The translations under genes and the position numbers were made by a program. Under the pieces are notes generated by a model. It had not been told where the DNA came from. It was given only the letters and a program-made list of their open reading frames with translations, and made no database searches. From NCBI GenBank assembly GCA_041879425.1, contig CP090854.1, positions 1,302,001 through 1,366,000 of the forward strand: a stretch of 64,000 nucleotides of DNA, given 5' to 3'. Source of the stretch: Vibrio pomeroyi. GTDB taxonomy: Bacteria; Pseudomonadota; Gammaproteobacteria; Enterobacterales; Vibrionaceae. This document shows positions 17,989-27,430 of this stretch, one piece after another (position 1 is the first letter of the stretch; each line of letters begins with the position of its first letter).

Positions 17989-18726
17989 TTATCGGATATT
18001 TGACGCGCGCCTTTGCCAGTACTTGAGCCCCTCTAACACACCCGCAGCGTGTGTTGCGGTGCTGGTGTACACATTGTCTCTGTCGGACAGGTGAGCCACT
18101 TCTGGGTAATGGTTAGCGACTAATATCGAATTTACACCCTCTATCGTTAGCATGGATGTGTCGTTCGCAGAATCTCCCGCAACACACACCTCTTCTACGC
18201 TCAAATCATGTTGCTTGAGCAGGTGATGAATCGCAGTAGCCTTATCGACGCCCTTTGGTGTGATGTCTAAATACCAGTCGTGGGAGTAGGTGAGGTGTAC
18301 ATCCAACCCGTGCGACTCCAAGCTTGATTCGATCAACTCATGTTGAGGTTCAGACAGCTTCCCTTCAAAAGTAATCTTGTAATCACCTTGATGATTTTCA
18401 AAGCGTTCACCCATAAAGTCGAGTGGTGCGAGTGCTGTCTCGACCTTGGATTTGTTCCACGACGCTTCTAATCGGTTGTGCCAAACATGATCGGGCTTTT
18501 GGGAATGATCGTGATGAATTCTAGTGCCAACATCGCTGATAATGCTGTGTGGTTTCGGGTAGTTATCAGACGCCAATCCAACTCGAATTGACGGCAGAGT
18601 TCTTCCTGTCGCAATGATAAAACGGATATCAGGTTGCTCGGTAAGGTAGTCAAATAACTGATTAACGCCATGAGAAGATCCTCCATCCAGCGTCCCGTCA
18701 AAGTCACACACCAGCATTTTTATCAT
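17989..18726 (-). CDS. HAD-superfamily (IIB) phosphatase, sucrose-phosphatase-like
   Basis: A 245-residue HAD hydrolase. Motif I is DFDGTLDGG (nucleophile Asp8, acid/base Asp10), motif II is FIIATGRT, and motif IV is CVAGDSANDTSML. The cap between motifs II and III has the IIB form, and GVDKATAIHHLL before motif IV fits sugar-phosphate phosphatases such as sucrose-6-phosphate phosphatase; no sucrose synthase neighbour supports that substrate. ATG 18726 has AAGGAAT upstream; a start at 18756 is less likely. Confidence 0.85.
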   Translation of the reverse strand: MIKMLVCDFDGTLDGGSSHGVNQLFDYLTEQPDIRFIIATGRTLPSIRVGLASDNYPKPHSIISDVGTRIHHDHSQKPDHVWHNRLEASWNKSKVETALAPLDFMGERFENHQGDYKITFEGKLSEPQHELIESSLESHGLDVHLTYSHDWYLDITPKGVDKATAIHHLLKQHDLSVEEVCVAGDSANDTSMLTIEGVNSILVANHYPEVAHLSDRDNVYTSTATHAAGVLEGLKYWQRRASNIR

Positions 18727-19424
18727 TCGAATTCCTTGTCTTTTTCTCTCATTCATCGCGGGGAAATGTCTATTTCTTTTATAAAGAATGGCTCAGCAGT
18801 GAGCACTCTACAAGTTGTCTTGTGGCTTAGATAATCGATATTGAACAGTTTGCAGCAAGTATCACAGTTGGTGTGATGTTTTGAAATTCTGGGTTGAAAA
18901 ACTCGATTTTGTCTCGTTGGTTTTAGCAGATTTCCCTTTAGTTTTTAGACTATGAAGAGTGGGGGATGTGATCCTTACAATAGGCTGAGTGCTTGCATCT
19001 AAAACGTCATTAAATCTTAATAAATAGTTTGTATTCGAATTATTTGTGCACGAACTATTTGGTGCTATTCTTGGTCTGTTTAGCGTATTAATTGATAAAA
19101 TGTAAAATAAATATTCAATAATCTATCAGTAAGTAATACATAATATTGCAAGCGCCCTTGTTGTTTTAATGTCTTTTATTTTCAGTGTTTTGGGTGTTTT
19201 TTGCTTTATTTTTAATCATTATTTTTTCTAGGGGTTTGGTAGCTTTGTGGGTGATTTACAGTGCGAGACCCCTTGATCTACACTGATTAATTACTTAGAG
19301 TGCTAATCGTTTTTTGAGTTTAAATAAGTCATTTTTAAGTTTAAAGAACCGTTTTTAAGTTTAAATAACAGTATTTGAGCTTGAATAACTATAAGTTTAG
19401 ATAACTAAGAAAGGATTAGATTAC
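18727..19424. other. Long AT-rich intergenic region before proVWX
   Basis: About 700 bp without a supportable gene between two divergent units. It is AT-rich with several T-runs and should hold the promoters of the phosphatase gene (minus) and proVWX (plus). The last 110 bp contain a spaced repeat array listed separately. An A/T-rich, bendable upstream region is known for osmoregulated proU promoters, where H-NS acts; that parallel is inference. Confidence 0.6.
19317..19404 (+). repeat. Spaced direct repeats AGTTTAAATAA before proV
   Basis: Related copies start at 19317 (AGTTTAAATAA), 19338 (AGTTTAAAGAA), 19358 (AGTTTAAATAA), 19378 (AGCTTGAATAA) and 19394 (AGTTTAGATAA). The first four are spaced 21, 20 and 20 bp, about two helical turns. 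The last ends 21 bp before the proV start codon. Confidence 0.8.
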
Positions 19425-20612
19425 ATGGATCCCATACTGGAAGTTAAGGGACTGTACAAGGTGTTTGGTGAAGACACCGACCGTGCTTTTACGATGATTA
19501 ATCAAGGTGCGGACAAAGACAAAGTTTTCGAAGAAACAGGTCTAACGATCGGCGTTAACGATGTTTCTCTTAGTATTCAAGAAGGCGAGATTTTCGTAAT
19601 AATGGGACTGTCAGGATCTGGCAAATCAACCCTAGTACGCCTTCTTAACAGCTTGATTGAACCTACCAAAGGTAATGTGCTTCTACGAGGAAAAGACATT
19701 GCCCACATCTCAGAAGATGAACTCCGCGAAGTCCGCCGCAACAACATCTCCATGGTTTTCCAAAATTTCGCATTGATGCCCCACATGACTGTGATCGAAA
19801 ACGCAGCGTTTGGTCTTGAGCTTGCGGGTGTCGATGTTGATAAACGAAAAGAGTCAGCACTGGCTGCGTTAGAGCGAGTCGGCCTTGGCGCGTATTCGGA
19901 GTCTTACCCAGATGAACTGTCTGGTGGTATGAAGCAGCGTGTTGGTTTGGCTCGCGCTTTAGCATGTGACCCAGACATTCTGTTAATGGACGAAGCGTTC
20001 TCTGCTCTCGACCCACTGATTCGTACTGAAATGCAAGACGAATTAATCCGACTTCAAAATGACGATAAGCGTACGATTGTTTTCATCTCGCATGATTTGG
20101 ATGAAGCGATGCGTATCGGTGACCGAATTGCGATTATGCAAAATGGTGAAGTGGTTCAAGTGGGTACTCCTGATGAAATCTTGAATAGCCCTGCGAACGA
20201 CTACGTTGAAGCCTTCTTCCGTGGTGTGAATGTCGCAAGTGTTCTTACGGTGAAAGACATCGCACGTAAGAAACCGGCTGCGGTATTTAAGAAATCTGAG
20301 CACGATGGCCCAGCCTCGGCTCTACAAATCTTGATGGATAACGATCGTGAATACGGCATCGTTGTTGAGAAGAGCAGTCACTACTCAGGCATTGTTTCTA
20401 TCGATTCCCTTCGTAAAGCCCACAAAGAGAACAAATCGTTGGTTAGCGCTCAGCTAAGTGATGGCTTAACTCTGAATCCAGATTTACCAATCAATGATGT
20501 GCTTGGCCTTGTTGGCGGTGTGCCTTATTCCGTTCCTGTTGTGGATGAGCAAGGTAATTACTTTGGCGTTGTGACTAAGTCACGATTGCTACAAACATTA
20601 GATAAGGGATAG
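19425..20612 (+). CDS. proV: Glycine betaine/proline ABC transporter ATPase ProV
   Basis: ATPase of an osmoprotectant importer. Residues 1-50 carry the ProV-type N-terminal extension; Walker A is GLSGSGKST at 61-69, the signature is [15 protein letters not shown], Walker B is [13 protein letters not shown], and the switch region is [10 protein letters not shown]. The C-terminal 120 residues form two CBS repeats, which in this family sense ionic strength or nucleotides. The 395-residue length matches E. coli ProV (400). AAGGATTAG-type sequence precedes ATG 19425. It is followed after 3 bp by proW. The upstream repeat array may regulate the operon. Confidence 0.95.
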   Translation: MDPILEVKGLYKVFGEDTDRAFTMINQGADKDKVFEETGLTIGVNDVSLSIQEGEIFVIMGLSGSGKSTLVRLLNSLIEPTKGNVLLRGKDIAHISEDELREVRRNNISMVFQNFALMPHMTVIENAAFGLELAGVDVDKRKESALAALERVGLGAYSESYPDELSGGMKQRVGLARALACDPDILLMDEAFSALDPLIRTEMQDELIRLQNDDKRTIVFISHDLDEAMRIGDRIAIMQNGEVVQVGTPDEILNSPANDYVEAFFRGVNVASVLTVKDIARKKPAAVFKKSEHDGPASALQILMDNDREYGIVVEKSSHYSGIVSIDSLRKAHKENKSLVSAQLSDGLTLNPDLPINDVLGLVGGVPYSVPVVDEQGNYFGVVTKSRLLQTLDKG

Positions 20613-20615
20613 ATC

Positions 20616-21710
20616 ATGTCGTCGGAACAAACAAATAATGACCCATGGTCGCAAGCAGCTCCCTCTACTCAGCCAGCAAGTGATCCTTGGGGCCAAACAA
20701 CGGAAACTGCACCATCTGCGGATTGGTTAAGCAGTGAAACCGTTGAGGTGACGCCTTTTGACCCACTGAACCCTTTTGCTGAAGCTGTACTACCAGTCGA
20801 TACTTGGGTTGAGTCTGGTCTGAATTGGTTGGTTGAACACGGACGCCCACTGTTTCAGGCGATACGTGTGCCTATCGATTTCATCCTAAGTTCATTTGAA
20901 ACAGCACTGGTTTCCACGCCAGCACCATTCATGCTGATCATCTTGTTTTTAGTCGCATGGCAGTTTTCAAACCTGAAGCTTGGTGTTGCTACCGCAGTAT
21001 CCTTGACGTTCATTGGTTTGATTGGCGCTTGGTCTGAAGCCATGACCACGCTTTCGTTGGTGATGACATCGGTCTTCTTCTGCCTGTTGATTGGTTTACC
21101 CATGGGGATATGGCTCGCCCGCAGTAACACGGCGGCTAAATTCGTTCGTCCAATTCTGGATGCCATGCAAACTACGCCAGCCTTCGTTTATCTCGTACCC
21201 ATCGTAATGTTGTTTGGTATCGGTAACGTACCGGGTGTTGTTGTAACCATCATATTCGCACTGCCGCCAGTGGTACGTTTAACCATCTTAGGTATTCAGC
21301 AAGTGCCGGAAGAGTTGATCGAAGCCGGTCACTCATTTGGCGCAAGCAAAAAACAGATGCTTTATCGAATTCAATTGCCACTAGCATTGCCAACCATCAT
21401 GGCGGGCGTAAACCAAACACTGATGTTGTCGCTATCTATGGTGGTTATCGCATCAATGATTGCGGTAGGTGGTCTAGGTCAAATGGTACTGAGAGGTATC
21501 GGCCGCTTAGATATGGGGCTGGCTGCCGTCGGTGGTCTAGGCATCGTTATTCTCGCCATCTTGTTGGATCGCATTACCCAAGTATTGGGTGTGAATGCAG
21601 GCAATACAAAATTACGCTGGTACCGCATGGGACCTGTTTCCCTTGTACTTAATGCTTTAAATCGCGGTAACAAATCAGAACTTCAATTAAGGAAAAACAC
21701 CAATGAATAA
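20616..21710 (+). CDS. proW: Glycine betaine/proline ABC transporter permease ProW
   Basis: Membrane subunit of the ProU importer. The 364-residue chain has a long hydrophilic N-terminal tail of about 95 residues, rich in Ser, Thr, Pro and Trp with two Asp-Pro-Trp repeats, then about seven transmembrane segments. The ATPase-contact EAA loop is [20 protein letters not shown] at about residues 239-258. A long N-terminal tail is also found in E. coli ProW (354 residues). Its end overlaps proX by 8 bp. Confidence 0.95.
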   Translation: MSSEQTNNDPWSQAAPSTQPASDPWGQTTETAPSADWLSSETVEVTPFDPLNPFAEAVLPVDTWVESGLNWLVEHGRPLFQAIRVPIDFILSSFETALVSTPAPFMLIILFLVAWQFSNLKLGVATAVSLTFIGLIGAWSEAMTTLSLVMTSVFFCLLIGLPMGIWLARSNTAAKFVRPILDAMQTTPAFVYLVPIVMLFGIGNVPGVVVTIIFALPPVVRLTILGIQQVPEELIEAGHSFGASKKQMLYRIQLPLALPTIMAGVNQTLMLSLSMVVIASMIAVGGLGQMVLRGIGRLDMGLAAVGGLGIVILAILLDRITQVLGVNAGNTKLRWYRMGPVSLVLNALNRGNKSELQLRKNTNE

Positions 21711-22710
21711 TTCATGGAAGAGCAAACTTGCAGTGAGCATCGTTTCTACACTGGCAGTATCAACGAACGTGTGGGCAGCAAGCCTACCGGGTGAAGGTGT
21801 ATCTGTTCAGCCTGTTCAATCGTCTGTAGCAGAAGAAACATTCCAAACGTTGATTGTTAACCGTGCTCTAGAAGAACTTGGCTACGATGTGAAATCGACG
21901 CAAGAAGTGGACTACAACGTAGGCTACACCTCAATTGCAAAAGGTGACGCGACATTCCTAACGGTAGGTTGGTTCCCGCTTCATGCAGACAAATACACAA
22001 TGGCGGGTGGCGATGACAAATTCTACCGTGAAGGCCAATATGTAAGTGGTGCAGCGCAAGGTTACCTGATTGATAAGAAAACGGCAGAAAAGTACAACAT
22101 CACTAACATTGGTCAGTTAACTGATCCAAAAATTGCGAAACTGTTTGATGCAGATGGTGACGGTAAAGCAGACCTAACAGGCTGTAACCCAGGTTGGGGG
22201 TGTGAGATGGTAATTGAACATCAACTGTCAGCATTCAAACTGGACGATACAGTAACTCACAACCAAGGTAACTATGCGGCTATCATCGCAGATACGATTT
22301 CACGTTACCAAAAGGGTGAATCAATCCTTTACTATACGTGGACACCGTACTGGGTAAGTGGTGTATTGGTTCCTAACGAAGACGTAGTGTGGCTAGAAGT
22401 GCCATTCTCTTCACTTCCTGGCGAGCGTTCGGATGTCGATACTACTTTATCTAACGGTAAAAACTACGGCTTCCAAATGAACTCGATGCGTATCATCGCG
22501 AACAAAGAGTTTGCGAAGAACAACCCATCAGCGGCTAAGCTTTTCGAAATCATCAAACTTAACATCAACGATGTAAGTGCTCAGAACATGATGATGAGTA
22601 AAGGTAAGAACAGCTCGGCTGATATTGAAGCGCACGTAAACGGTTGGATTAAAGCGAACCAAAATACGTTTGATGCTTGGATTGCAGAAGCGAAGAAAGC
22701 AGCACTATAG
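21703..22710 (+). CDS. proX: Glycine betaine/proline ABC transporter binding protein ProX
   Basis: Periplasmic receptor for glycine betaine or related compounds. It has a Sec signal peptide ([20 protein letters not shown], then TNVWAA) and a 335-residue OpuAC-type fold. Aromatic residues such as those in [11 protein letters not shown] and [11 protein letters not shown] fit the Trp cage that holds quaternary ammonium groups. E. coli ProX has 330 residues. It is the last gene of proVWX and is followed by a terminator at 22828-22867. Confidence 0.95.
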   Translation: MNNSWKSKLAVSIVSTLAVSTNVWAASLPGEGVSVQPVQSSVAEETFQTLIVNRALEELGYDVKSTQEVDYNVGYTSIAKGDATFLTVGWFPLHADKYTMAGGDDKFYREGQYVSGAAQGYLIDKKTAEKYNITNIGQLTDPKIAKLFDADGDGKADLTGCNPGWGCEMVIEHQLSAFKLDDTVTHNQGNYAAIIADTISRYQKGESILYYTWTPYWVSGVLVPNEDVVWLEVPFSSLPGERSDVDTTLSNGKNYGFQMNSMRIIANKEFAKNNPSAAKLFEIIKLNINDVSAQNMMMSKGKNSSADIEAHVNGWIKANQNTFDAWIAEAKKAAL

Positions 22711-22827
22711 ATTGGTACTTGTTCTGCTCGATTATCACCTCAACTGGAAACCATGAGCGTGTTTAGTGATTGTGTAGAGTCACTGAATTACTTTCAAATG
22801 AAGTGAAAAGACGGCAAGAATGATGAT

Positions 22828-22867
22828 TAAAAAAGCCAGCAGTCCTATTTGGATTGCTGGCTTTTTA
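22828..22867 (+). terminator. Terminator of proVWX
   Basis: AAAAAGCCAGCA pairs with TGCTGGCTTTTT around an internal CC/GG pairing. Confidence 0.88.
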
Positions 22868-22895
22868 TTTTCTGTTTTTATGCTTTATGCTGCAG

Positions 22896-22937
22896 TTCTA
22901 GCTTCTAGCTTCTAGCTTCTAGCTTCTAGCTTCTAGC
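22896..22937. repeat. Tandem repeat, six perfect copies of a 7-bp unit
   Basis: Six TTCTAGC units in a row. On the minus strand the unit is GCTAGAA; the array begins inside the stop codon of the NTF2-like gene (stop at 22933-22935), and because 7 is not a multiple of three it supplies TAG in all three frames. Confidence 0.97.
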
Positions 22938-23307
22938 GTTCGCCTTGAACTTCGAAGTCATCGCTTACTAGGCGAGCACAGCCATCCGCTTCTAATGCCC
23001 AGTGTTCACGGTGCACAACACCAAACGCTTTGTTCATTGTCCAGCTAGCGGTAAGAATGTAGCCACCCTCTGGATGCTCTTCCCACTTAATATCTGTGTA
23101 ATCAACGTCTTTGAAGCCTTGGTCAATGATGTTTTGCCAAAATGCTTGAATCGCTTCACGGCCTTCAAAAGTGCCGAATGGGCGAGCTTCCATCACACAA
23201 GCCTCAGTGTATTGGTCTGCACAACCTTTTGCATCTTGGCTGTTGAATGCTTTTTGCCATGCGTTAATGCCTTGCTTACATGCTTCTAATACTTGGTTGT
23301 TTAACAT
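22933..23307 (-). CDS. NTF2-like / SnoaL-type domain protein
   Basis: A 124-residue protein of the NTF2/ketosteroid-isomerase fold. It shows the family layout: an N-terminal helix with INAWQKAFNSQDAKGCADQY, then ARPFGTFEGREAIQAFWQNII, then strands around GGYILTASWTMNKAFGVVHREHWALEADGCARL. Members include enzymes and small binding proteins, so function cannot be fixed. GGAGAG lies before ATG 23307; the longer frame to 23337 is not needed. It is divergent from the LysR gene, the classical arrangement for a LysR target. Confidence 0.8.
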   Translation of the reverse strand: MLNNQVLEACKQGINAWQKAFNSQDAKGCADQYTEACVMEARPFGTFEGREAIQAFWQNIIDQGFKDVDYTDIKWEEHPEGGYILTASWTMNKAFGVVHREHWALEADGCARLVSDDFEVQGER

Positions 23308-23449
23308 TGTTTTCTCTCCATAGCAGTCTTCTTTCAAACACTGTTTCTTTGATTAGGTATTTTGATAAGTTGGATTCAGTTTAGTCTTGAAAATTAAATT
23401 GAAAAACAGAGATAATAGAAAATACTGTATGTAAAAAGAGAACAATAAA

Positions 23450-24322
23450 ATGAGTAAGCTAAAGCAGATGTCGATTTTCGCTCATATCGTAGAGCAGGGT
23501 TCAGTATCGGCTGCGGCTGAAAAACTAGAGTTGTCTAAATCTGTCGTCAGTCAGCACCTCAAAATTCTGGAACAAGAGCTAGGCGCTTCACTCCTCAAGC
23601 GTACAACACGAAGGCAAACCCTAACCAGCATGGGCGAGCGATTCTATCTAAGTTGTAAAGACATTAACGTGATCGCCGAATCGGCGTGGGATATGGCGAA
23701 AGCCGAACTGGAAGAGCCACAAGGTCGGATTCGAATCACGGCTCCCAATGCATTGATGGATTTGTTGGTTGCGCCTGTTATTGCAGACTTAATGAAGCTG
23801 TACCCGAAACTAAGGCCGGAACTGATCAGTGATGATCAACATTTGGACTTCATGGAGCACGATATTGATCTCGCGGTAAGAGTGGGCAGCTCGCGTGACA
23901 GTAACCTTAAGCAGAAACGGTTAGGTGAGTTTAAAGACGTGTTGTGTGGCGTAGAAAGCCTGCGAGAGCGTGAACTTGAATCGCTTCCTTATATTGCTAA
24001 CTCATGGCAAGGAAAACAGGTGACTCATCACTTTAGTTCTCAAGATGAACAAGACTTTGTCTACCAACAACAAGCTAGCTGTACTACTAATTCATTCCAT
24101 AGTTGTCTTGCCTTAATCAAATCAGGTGTTGGCATTGGTGTGATCCCAGACTTCTACTTTTCCCAGTTATCGAATGAAGTTGTCGACATCATGCCTAGCT
24201 TTCAATTACCAACCAACACCGTTTATGCGTTGAACCCATTCACTTCCAACATGCCTATCTCCATCCAACTTTGTGTTCAAGCATTAGAAGAGAAGCTTAA
24301 ACAGGAGTTCATCAAAAGCTGA
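23450..24322 (+). CDS. LysR-family transcriptional regulator
   Basis: A 290-residue regulator. The N-terminal winged helix-turn-helix covers residues 1-60 with SVSAAAEKLELSKSVVSQHLKILEQELGA split across the recognition region. The effector domain, from about 90, has the periplasmic-binding-protein-like fold (RIRITAPNALMDLLVAPVI). It belongs to the CrgA-like branch by N-terminal style. It is transcribed away from the NTF2-like gene across a 142-bp gap that probably contains its operator. The inducer is unknown. Confidence 0.9.
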   Translation: MSKLKQMSIFAHIVEQGSVSAAAEKLELSKSVVSQHLKILEQELGASLLKRTTRRQTLTSMGERFYLSCKDINVIAESAWDMAKAELEEPQGRIRITAPNALMDLLVAPVIADLMKLYPKLRPELISDDQHLDFMEHDIDLAVRVGSSRDSNLKQKRLGEFKDVLCGVESLRERELESLPYIANSWQGKQVTHHFSSQDEQDFVYQQQASCTTNSFHSCLALIKSGVGIGVIPDFYFSQLSNEVVDIMPSFQLPTNTVYALNPFTSNMPISIQLCVQALEEKLKQEFIKS

Positions 24323-24528
24323 TCGTGTGACGTTATCGTGCTGTGTGAGAGCAACAAAAGGGGCTAACAACAAAGCGTAAAAACTTCGAGTTATATAGAC
24401 GCCTTATTAGATGATGTGTTTGGTATAAGAATGGTACATGTCACATAGTTATTTATTTGTAATATAATAATTCATGATCGTGATATTTGTTCAACTTGTC
24501 GTACAAATATTGTCCTATAGTGGTTTCC

Positions 24529-24542
24529 GTTACTTCGGTAAC
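24529..24542 (+). other. Small hairpin with UUCG tetraloop upstream of the alginate lyase
   Basis: GTTAC-TTCG-GTAAC, a 5-bp stem with a stable tetraloop, 55 bp before the start codon. It could lie in the mRNA leader; no T-run follows. Confidence 0.35.
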
Positions 24543-24596
24543 ACCCTACAAACTATGGAATAAACAATATACGTGAAATATATCATGGAGACTTGT

Positions 24597-25961
24597 ATGA
24601 TTTTTAACCCTTGCAACTTTAAGTTTTGCAAACCACTGTCGTGCTCAATTCTTTTGGCGATGGCTTCTTGTGGAGTATCGGCTGAAACATTGAATATTCA
24701 ATCAGCATCAGACTGGGGTGGAGCTCATAACTCTTACCCGGCATCAAATGCGATTGATGGCAGCACAGACTGGTCATCGCGTTGGGCGGCTCAAAATGCC
24801 CCTGTTAATCTAGTGCTCGATCTAGGATCAGTACAAAATGTTCAGGACGTCGCGATAGCTTGGGGTAAAGGAGAAGAACAAACTTATAAGTTCGAGATCA
24901 GAGCATTAGCAGATGAAAGCTCAAGTAACTGGGACAAGGTTTACTATGGATACAGCAGTGGCAGCACATCAGGTTTTGAAAGCTATGATGTAACAGATGT
25001 TCAAGCTCGCTGGATTCGTATCAAAGTATTTGAAAACAGCGCTCAAAGTGTTTGGACAAACATTACTGAAGTCGAAATCAGTGGTAATGATAGCCCTGAC
25101 TACGGTCTTGATCCAAATCTACCGCCATCAGGCAACTTCGACTTACTCGATTGGTATGTCAGCATCCCTGTTGATGAAGGAGATGGTTACGCAACTTCTA
25201 TTAAAGAGAACGCGCTAGATGCTGGTTATGAAGATCAGTTTTTCTATACAGGCAGTGATGGTGGCTTGGTGTTCTATACACCTGTTGAAGGCGTGACCAC
25301 ATCGAGTGGAACTAAGTATGTGCGTACTGAACTGCGAGAAATGCTGCGTCGTGGTGACACTTCTTACTCTACCTCTGGTAAAGATAACAACTGGGCATTC
25401 TCGTCTATTCCATCGAGTGAACAGGCTGACTTTGGTGGTATCGACGGTACGTTGAATGCAACGCTGGCCATCAACCATGTGACGACTACGACCTCAAATA
25501 CAGAGCAAGTTGGTCGAATCGTGATCGGTCAGATCCACGCTGAGAAAAACGAGCCGATTCGCCTGTACTATCATAAATTGCCAGGTAACGACAAAGGTGC
25601 GATCTACTTTGCTCATGAAACCTCTAAATCGACTGGAGGTGATGAAACTTGGCATAACTTGTTAGGTAACATGGTGACTTCTGACGGTGACTTGAATAAC
25701 ATCAGTAACCCAAGTGATGGCATTGCGTTAGATGAAACCTTTTCGTACTCCATTGTTGTCGAAGGCGATAAGTTGATCACGACGATTAGCCAGAATGGTT
25801 CAGAGCTAGCGGCAAAAGAAGTGAATATGAGTAACAGCGGTTATGACGATGCTGATAACTACATGTACTTTAAAGCAGGTATCTACTTACAAGATAACTC
25901 AAGTGCCGACAGTGATTATGCGCAAGTGACTTTCTACCAGTTAGATAACAATCACAACTAG
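24597..25961 (+). CDS. Secreted alginate lyase, PL7 with N-terminal carbohydrate-binding module
   Basis: An exported enzyme that cleaves alginate by beta-elimination. From ATG 24597 (GGAGACTTGT just upstream) it has an export signal ending near GVSA, a CBM32/F5-8C-like domain (about 35-165, SDWGGAHNSYPASNAIDGS through TNITEVEIS), a Pro-rich linker, and a PL7 domain with all three family motifs: RTELREM, IGQIHAE and YFKAGIYLQ. QIH is often linked to polyguluronate preference. The 454-residue protein appears monocistronic with a terminator at 26003-26031. MASC in the signal region is a poor lipobox, so it may be soluble rather than a lipoprotein. Confidence 0.92.
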   Translation: MIFNPCNFKFCKPLSCSILLAMASCGVSAETLNIQSASDWGGAHNSYPASNAIDGSTDWSSRWAAQNAPVNLVLDLGSVQNVQDVAIAWGKGEEQTYKFEIRALADESSSNWDKVYYGYSSGSTSGFESYDVTDVQARWIRIKVFENSAQSVWTNITEVEISGNDSPDYGLDPNLPPSGNFDLLDWYVSIPVDEGDGYATSIKENALDAGYEDQFFYTGSDGGLVFYTPVEGVTTSSGTKYVRTELREMLRRGDTSYSTSGKDNNWAFSSIPSSEQADFGGIDGTLNATLAINHVTTTTSNTEQVGRIVIGQIHAEKNEPIRLYYHKLPGNDKGAIYFAHETSKSTGGDETWHNLLGNMVTSDGDLNNISNPSDGIALDETFSYSIVVEGDKLITTISQNGSELAAKEVNMSNSGYDDADNYMYFKAGIYLQDNSSADSDYAQVTFYQLDNNHN

Positions 25962-26002
25962 GCTTTGTTTAGCCAATAACGAAACTTGTGAATACTTAAC
26001 GT

Positions 26003-26031
26003 GGAGGTGGCCATTCGGTCATCTCCTTTTT
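26003..26031 (+). terminator. Terminator of the alginate lyase gene
   Basis: GGAGGTGGCC, loop ATTC, GGTCATCTCC with two wobble pairs, then TTTTT. Confidence 0.75.
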
Positions 26032-26158
26032 ATCTTTCCACCTCTCATTTCTAATATACAGCGTTCCTTTCATTGTGCGCATATTGGCAAAAAATCCAAC
26101 CCTTACTTATATTTACCTAGAGTGTCTAGTTGCTTATTAACACCAAAGGGGGACGTCT

Positions 26159-27406
26159 TTGCCTGAACGCTTTATTAAGTCATGTCACGAATGCGGACTG
26201 GTTAGTCAGTTTGACGAGTTGTCTGCGGGCAGCGAAGCGTCTTGTCCAAGATGTTCTCATACCTTGTCGAGTGTCGGGCATCACAAAGAGCAGGGTGTAA
26301 TGGCTTATGCGGTCGCCAGTCTTATTACGTTGATAATGAGCCTCACTTTTCCTTACATGTCGTTCAGTGTTCAAGGAATTAGCCAACAAATTACCTTGTA
26401 TCAAGCTGTCGACATGATGAATCGAATGGATAACAGCCTGATTGCAATCTTACTTTTTTTAGCCGTCATTCTTTTACCTGCGTACTTTTTAGTTTTGTCT
26501 CTCTGGTTTTATCTGCTTGTTGACCGAAATAAACACGTTCATTACGCATCCAATCGCTTTACGTTTTTGGCTTTGAAGTCATTAAGTTGGGCCAAGCCAT
26601 GGTTGATGGTCGATGTGTTTTTAATTGGTGTGCTGGTGAGCTTGATTAAGATCGCGTCTTTGGCGGATGTCTCCATGGGCCTGTCGTTCTGGGCGTTTTG
26701 CATTTACGCCATGCTGGTGGTGAAGACGATATCTTTGGTGGACTTTGATTGGTTATGGGATCGCTTAGTACCAATGAAAACCTCGCAAGATCAAATGGTA
26801 GGAAGCATCTTTCAGAATAAGCAGCATTTAGCCTGTCACATTTGCGGACAAGTACACAACTACAGTGAGAGCACTCATCACTGCTCGCGTTGTCACACGC
26901 ACTTACATCGCTTTGAACCAATCAAAAACCTGCAGATAGCGTGGGCGCTGTTGTTTACTTCGGTGGTGTTTTATATCCCCGCTAACTTGTACCCGATGAT
27001 GTATACCTCGGCTTTTGGAAGTAGCGAGGGTTCAACCATCATGGAAGGGGTCATCTTACTTTGGAATATGGGTTCATACCCTGTGGCACTTATCATTCTT
27101 ATTGCGAGTGTTTTTATCCCAATGGCGAAGATGGTCGCTCTAGCTTATTTGTACTGGAATGCCAGAAGGGTGCATGGGCTCACCGAGCAAAGGGCGAATC
27201 GTTACTTAAAGCTGTACCGCGTGACTGAATTTATTGGCCGTTGGTCGATGATAGATATTTTCGTGGTCGCCATCTTAGTGGCATTGGTTCAATTAGATGG
27301 CGTGATGGCTATTTATCCGGGCCCTGCAGCTCTCTCGTTTGCGTCGGTCGTCATCTTTACGATGTTGTCAGCGATGATTTTCGACTCCCGAATTATATGG
27401 AAGTAA
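26159..27406 (+). CDS. pqiA: PqiA-like inner-membrane protein
   Basis: Inner-membrane partner of an MCE lipid-transport bridge. The 415-residue chain contains two PqiA repeats, each with a zinc-ribbon pair (CHEC and CPRC near 9-32; CHIC and CSRC near 222-241) and about four transmembrane segments. The start is TTG at 26159 with GGGGGA upstream. It is followed after 24 bp by pqiB. PqiA rather than YebS/LetA is preferred because the downstream MCE protein has three MCE domains and a PqiC lipoprotein follows. Confidence 0.88.
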   Translation: MPERFIKSCHECGLVSQFDELSAGSEASCPRCSHTLSSVGHHKEQGVMAYAVASLITLIMSLTFPYMSFSVQGISQQITLYQAVDMMNRMDNSLIAILLFLAVILLPAYFLVLSLWFYLLVDRNKHVHYASNRFTFLALKSLSWAKPWLMVDVFLIGVLVSLIKIASLADVSMGLSFWAFCIYAMLVVKTISLVDFDWLWDRLVPMKTSQDQMVGSIFQNKQHLACHICGQVHNYSESTHHCSRCHTHLHRFEPIKNLQIAWALLFTSVVFYIPANLYPMMYTSAFGSSEGSTIMEGVILLWNMGSYPVALIILIASVFIPMAKMVALAYLYWNARRVHGLTEQRANRYLKLYRVTEFIGRWSMIDIFVVAILVALVQLDGVMAIYPGPAALSFASVVIFTMLSAMIFDSRIIWK

Positions 27407-27430
27407 TCTCCCCAAAGAGGTGTGGGACAT

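Noticed and set aside
24597..24690. Alginate lyase as a lipoprotein
   Set aside because: The Cys in MASCG has Met at the -3 position, a poor lipobox, and a normal signal-peptidase site (VSA) follows; left undecided but not called.
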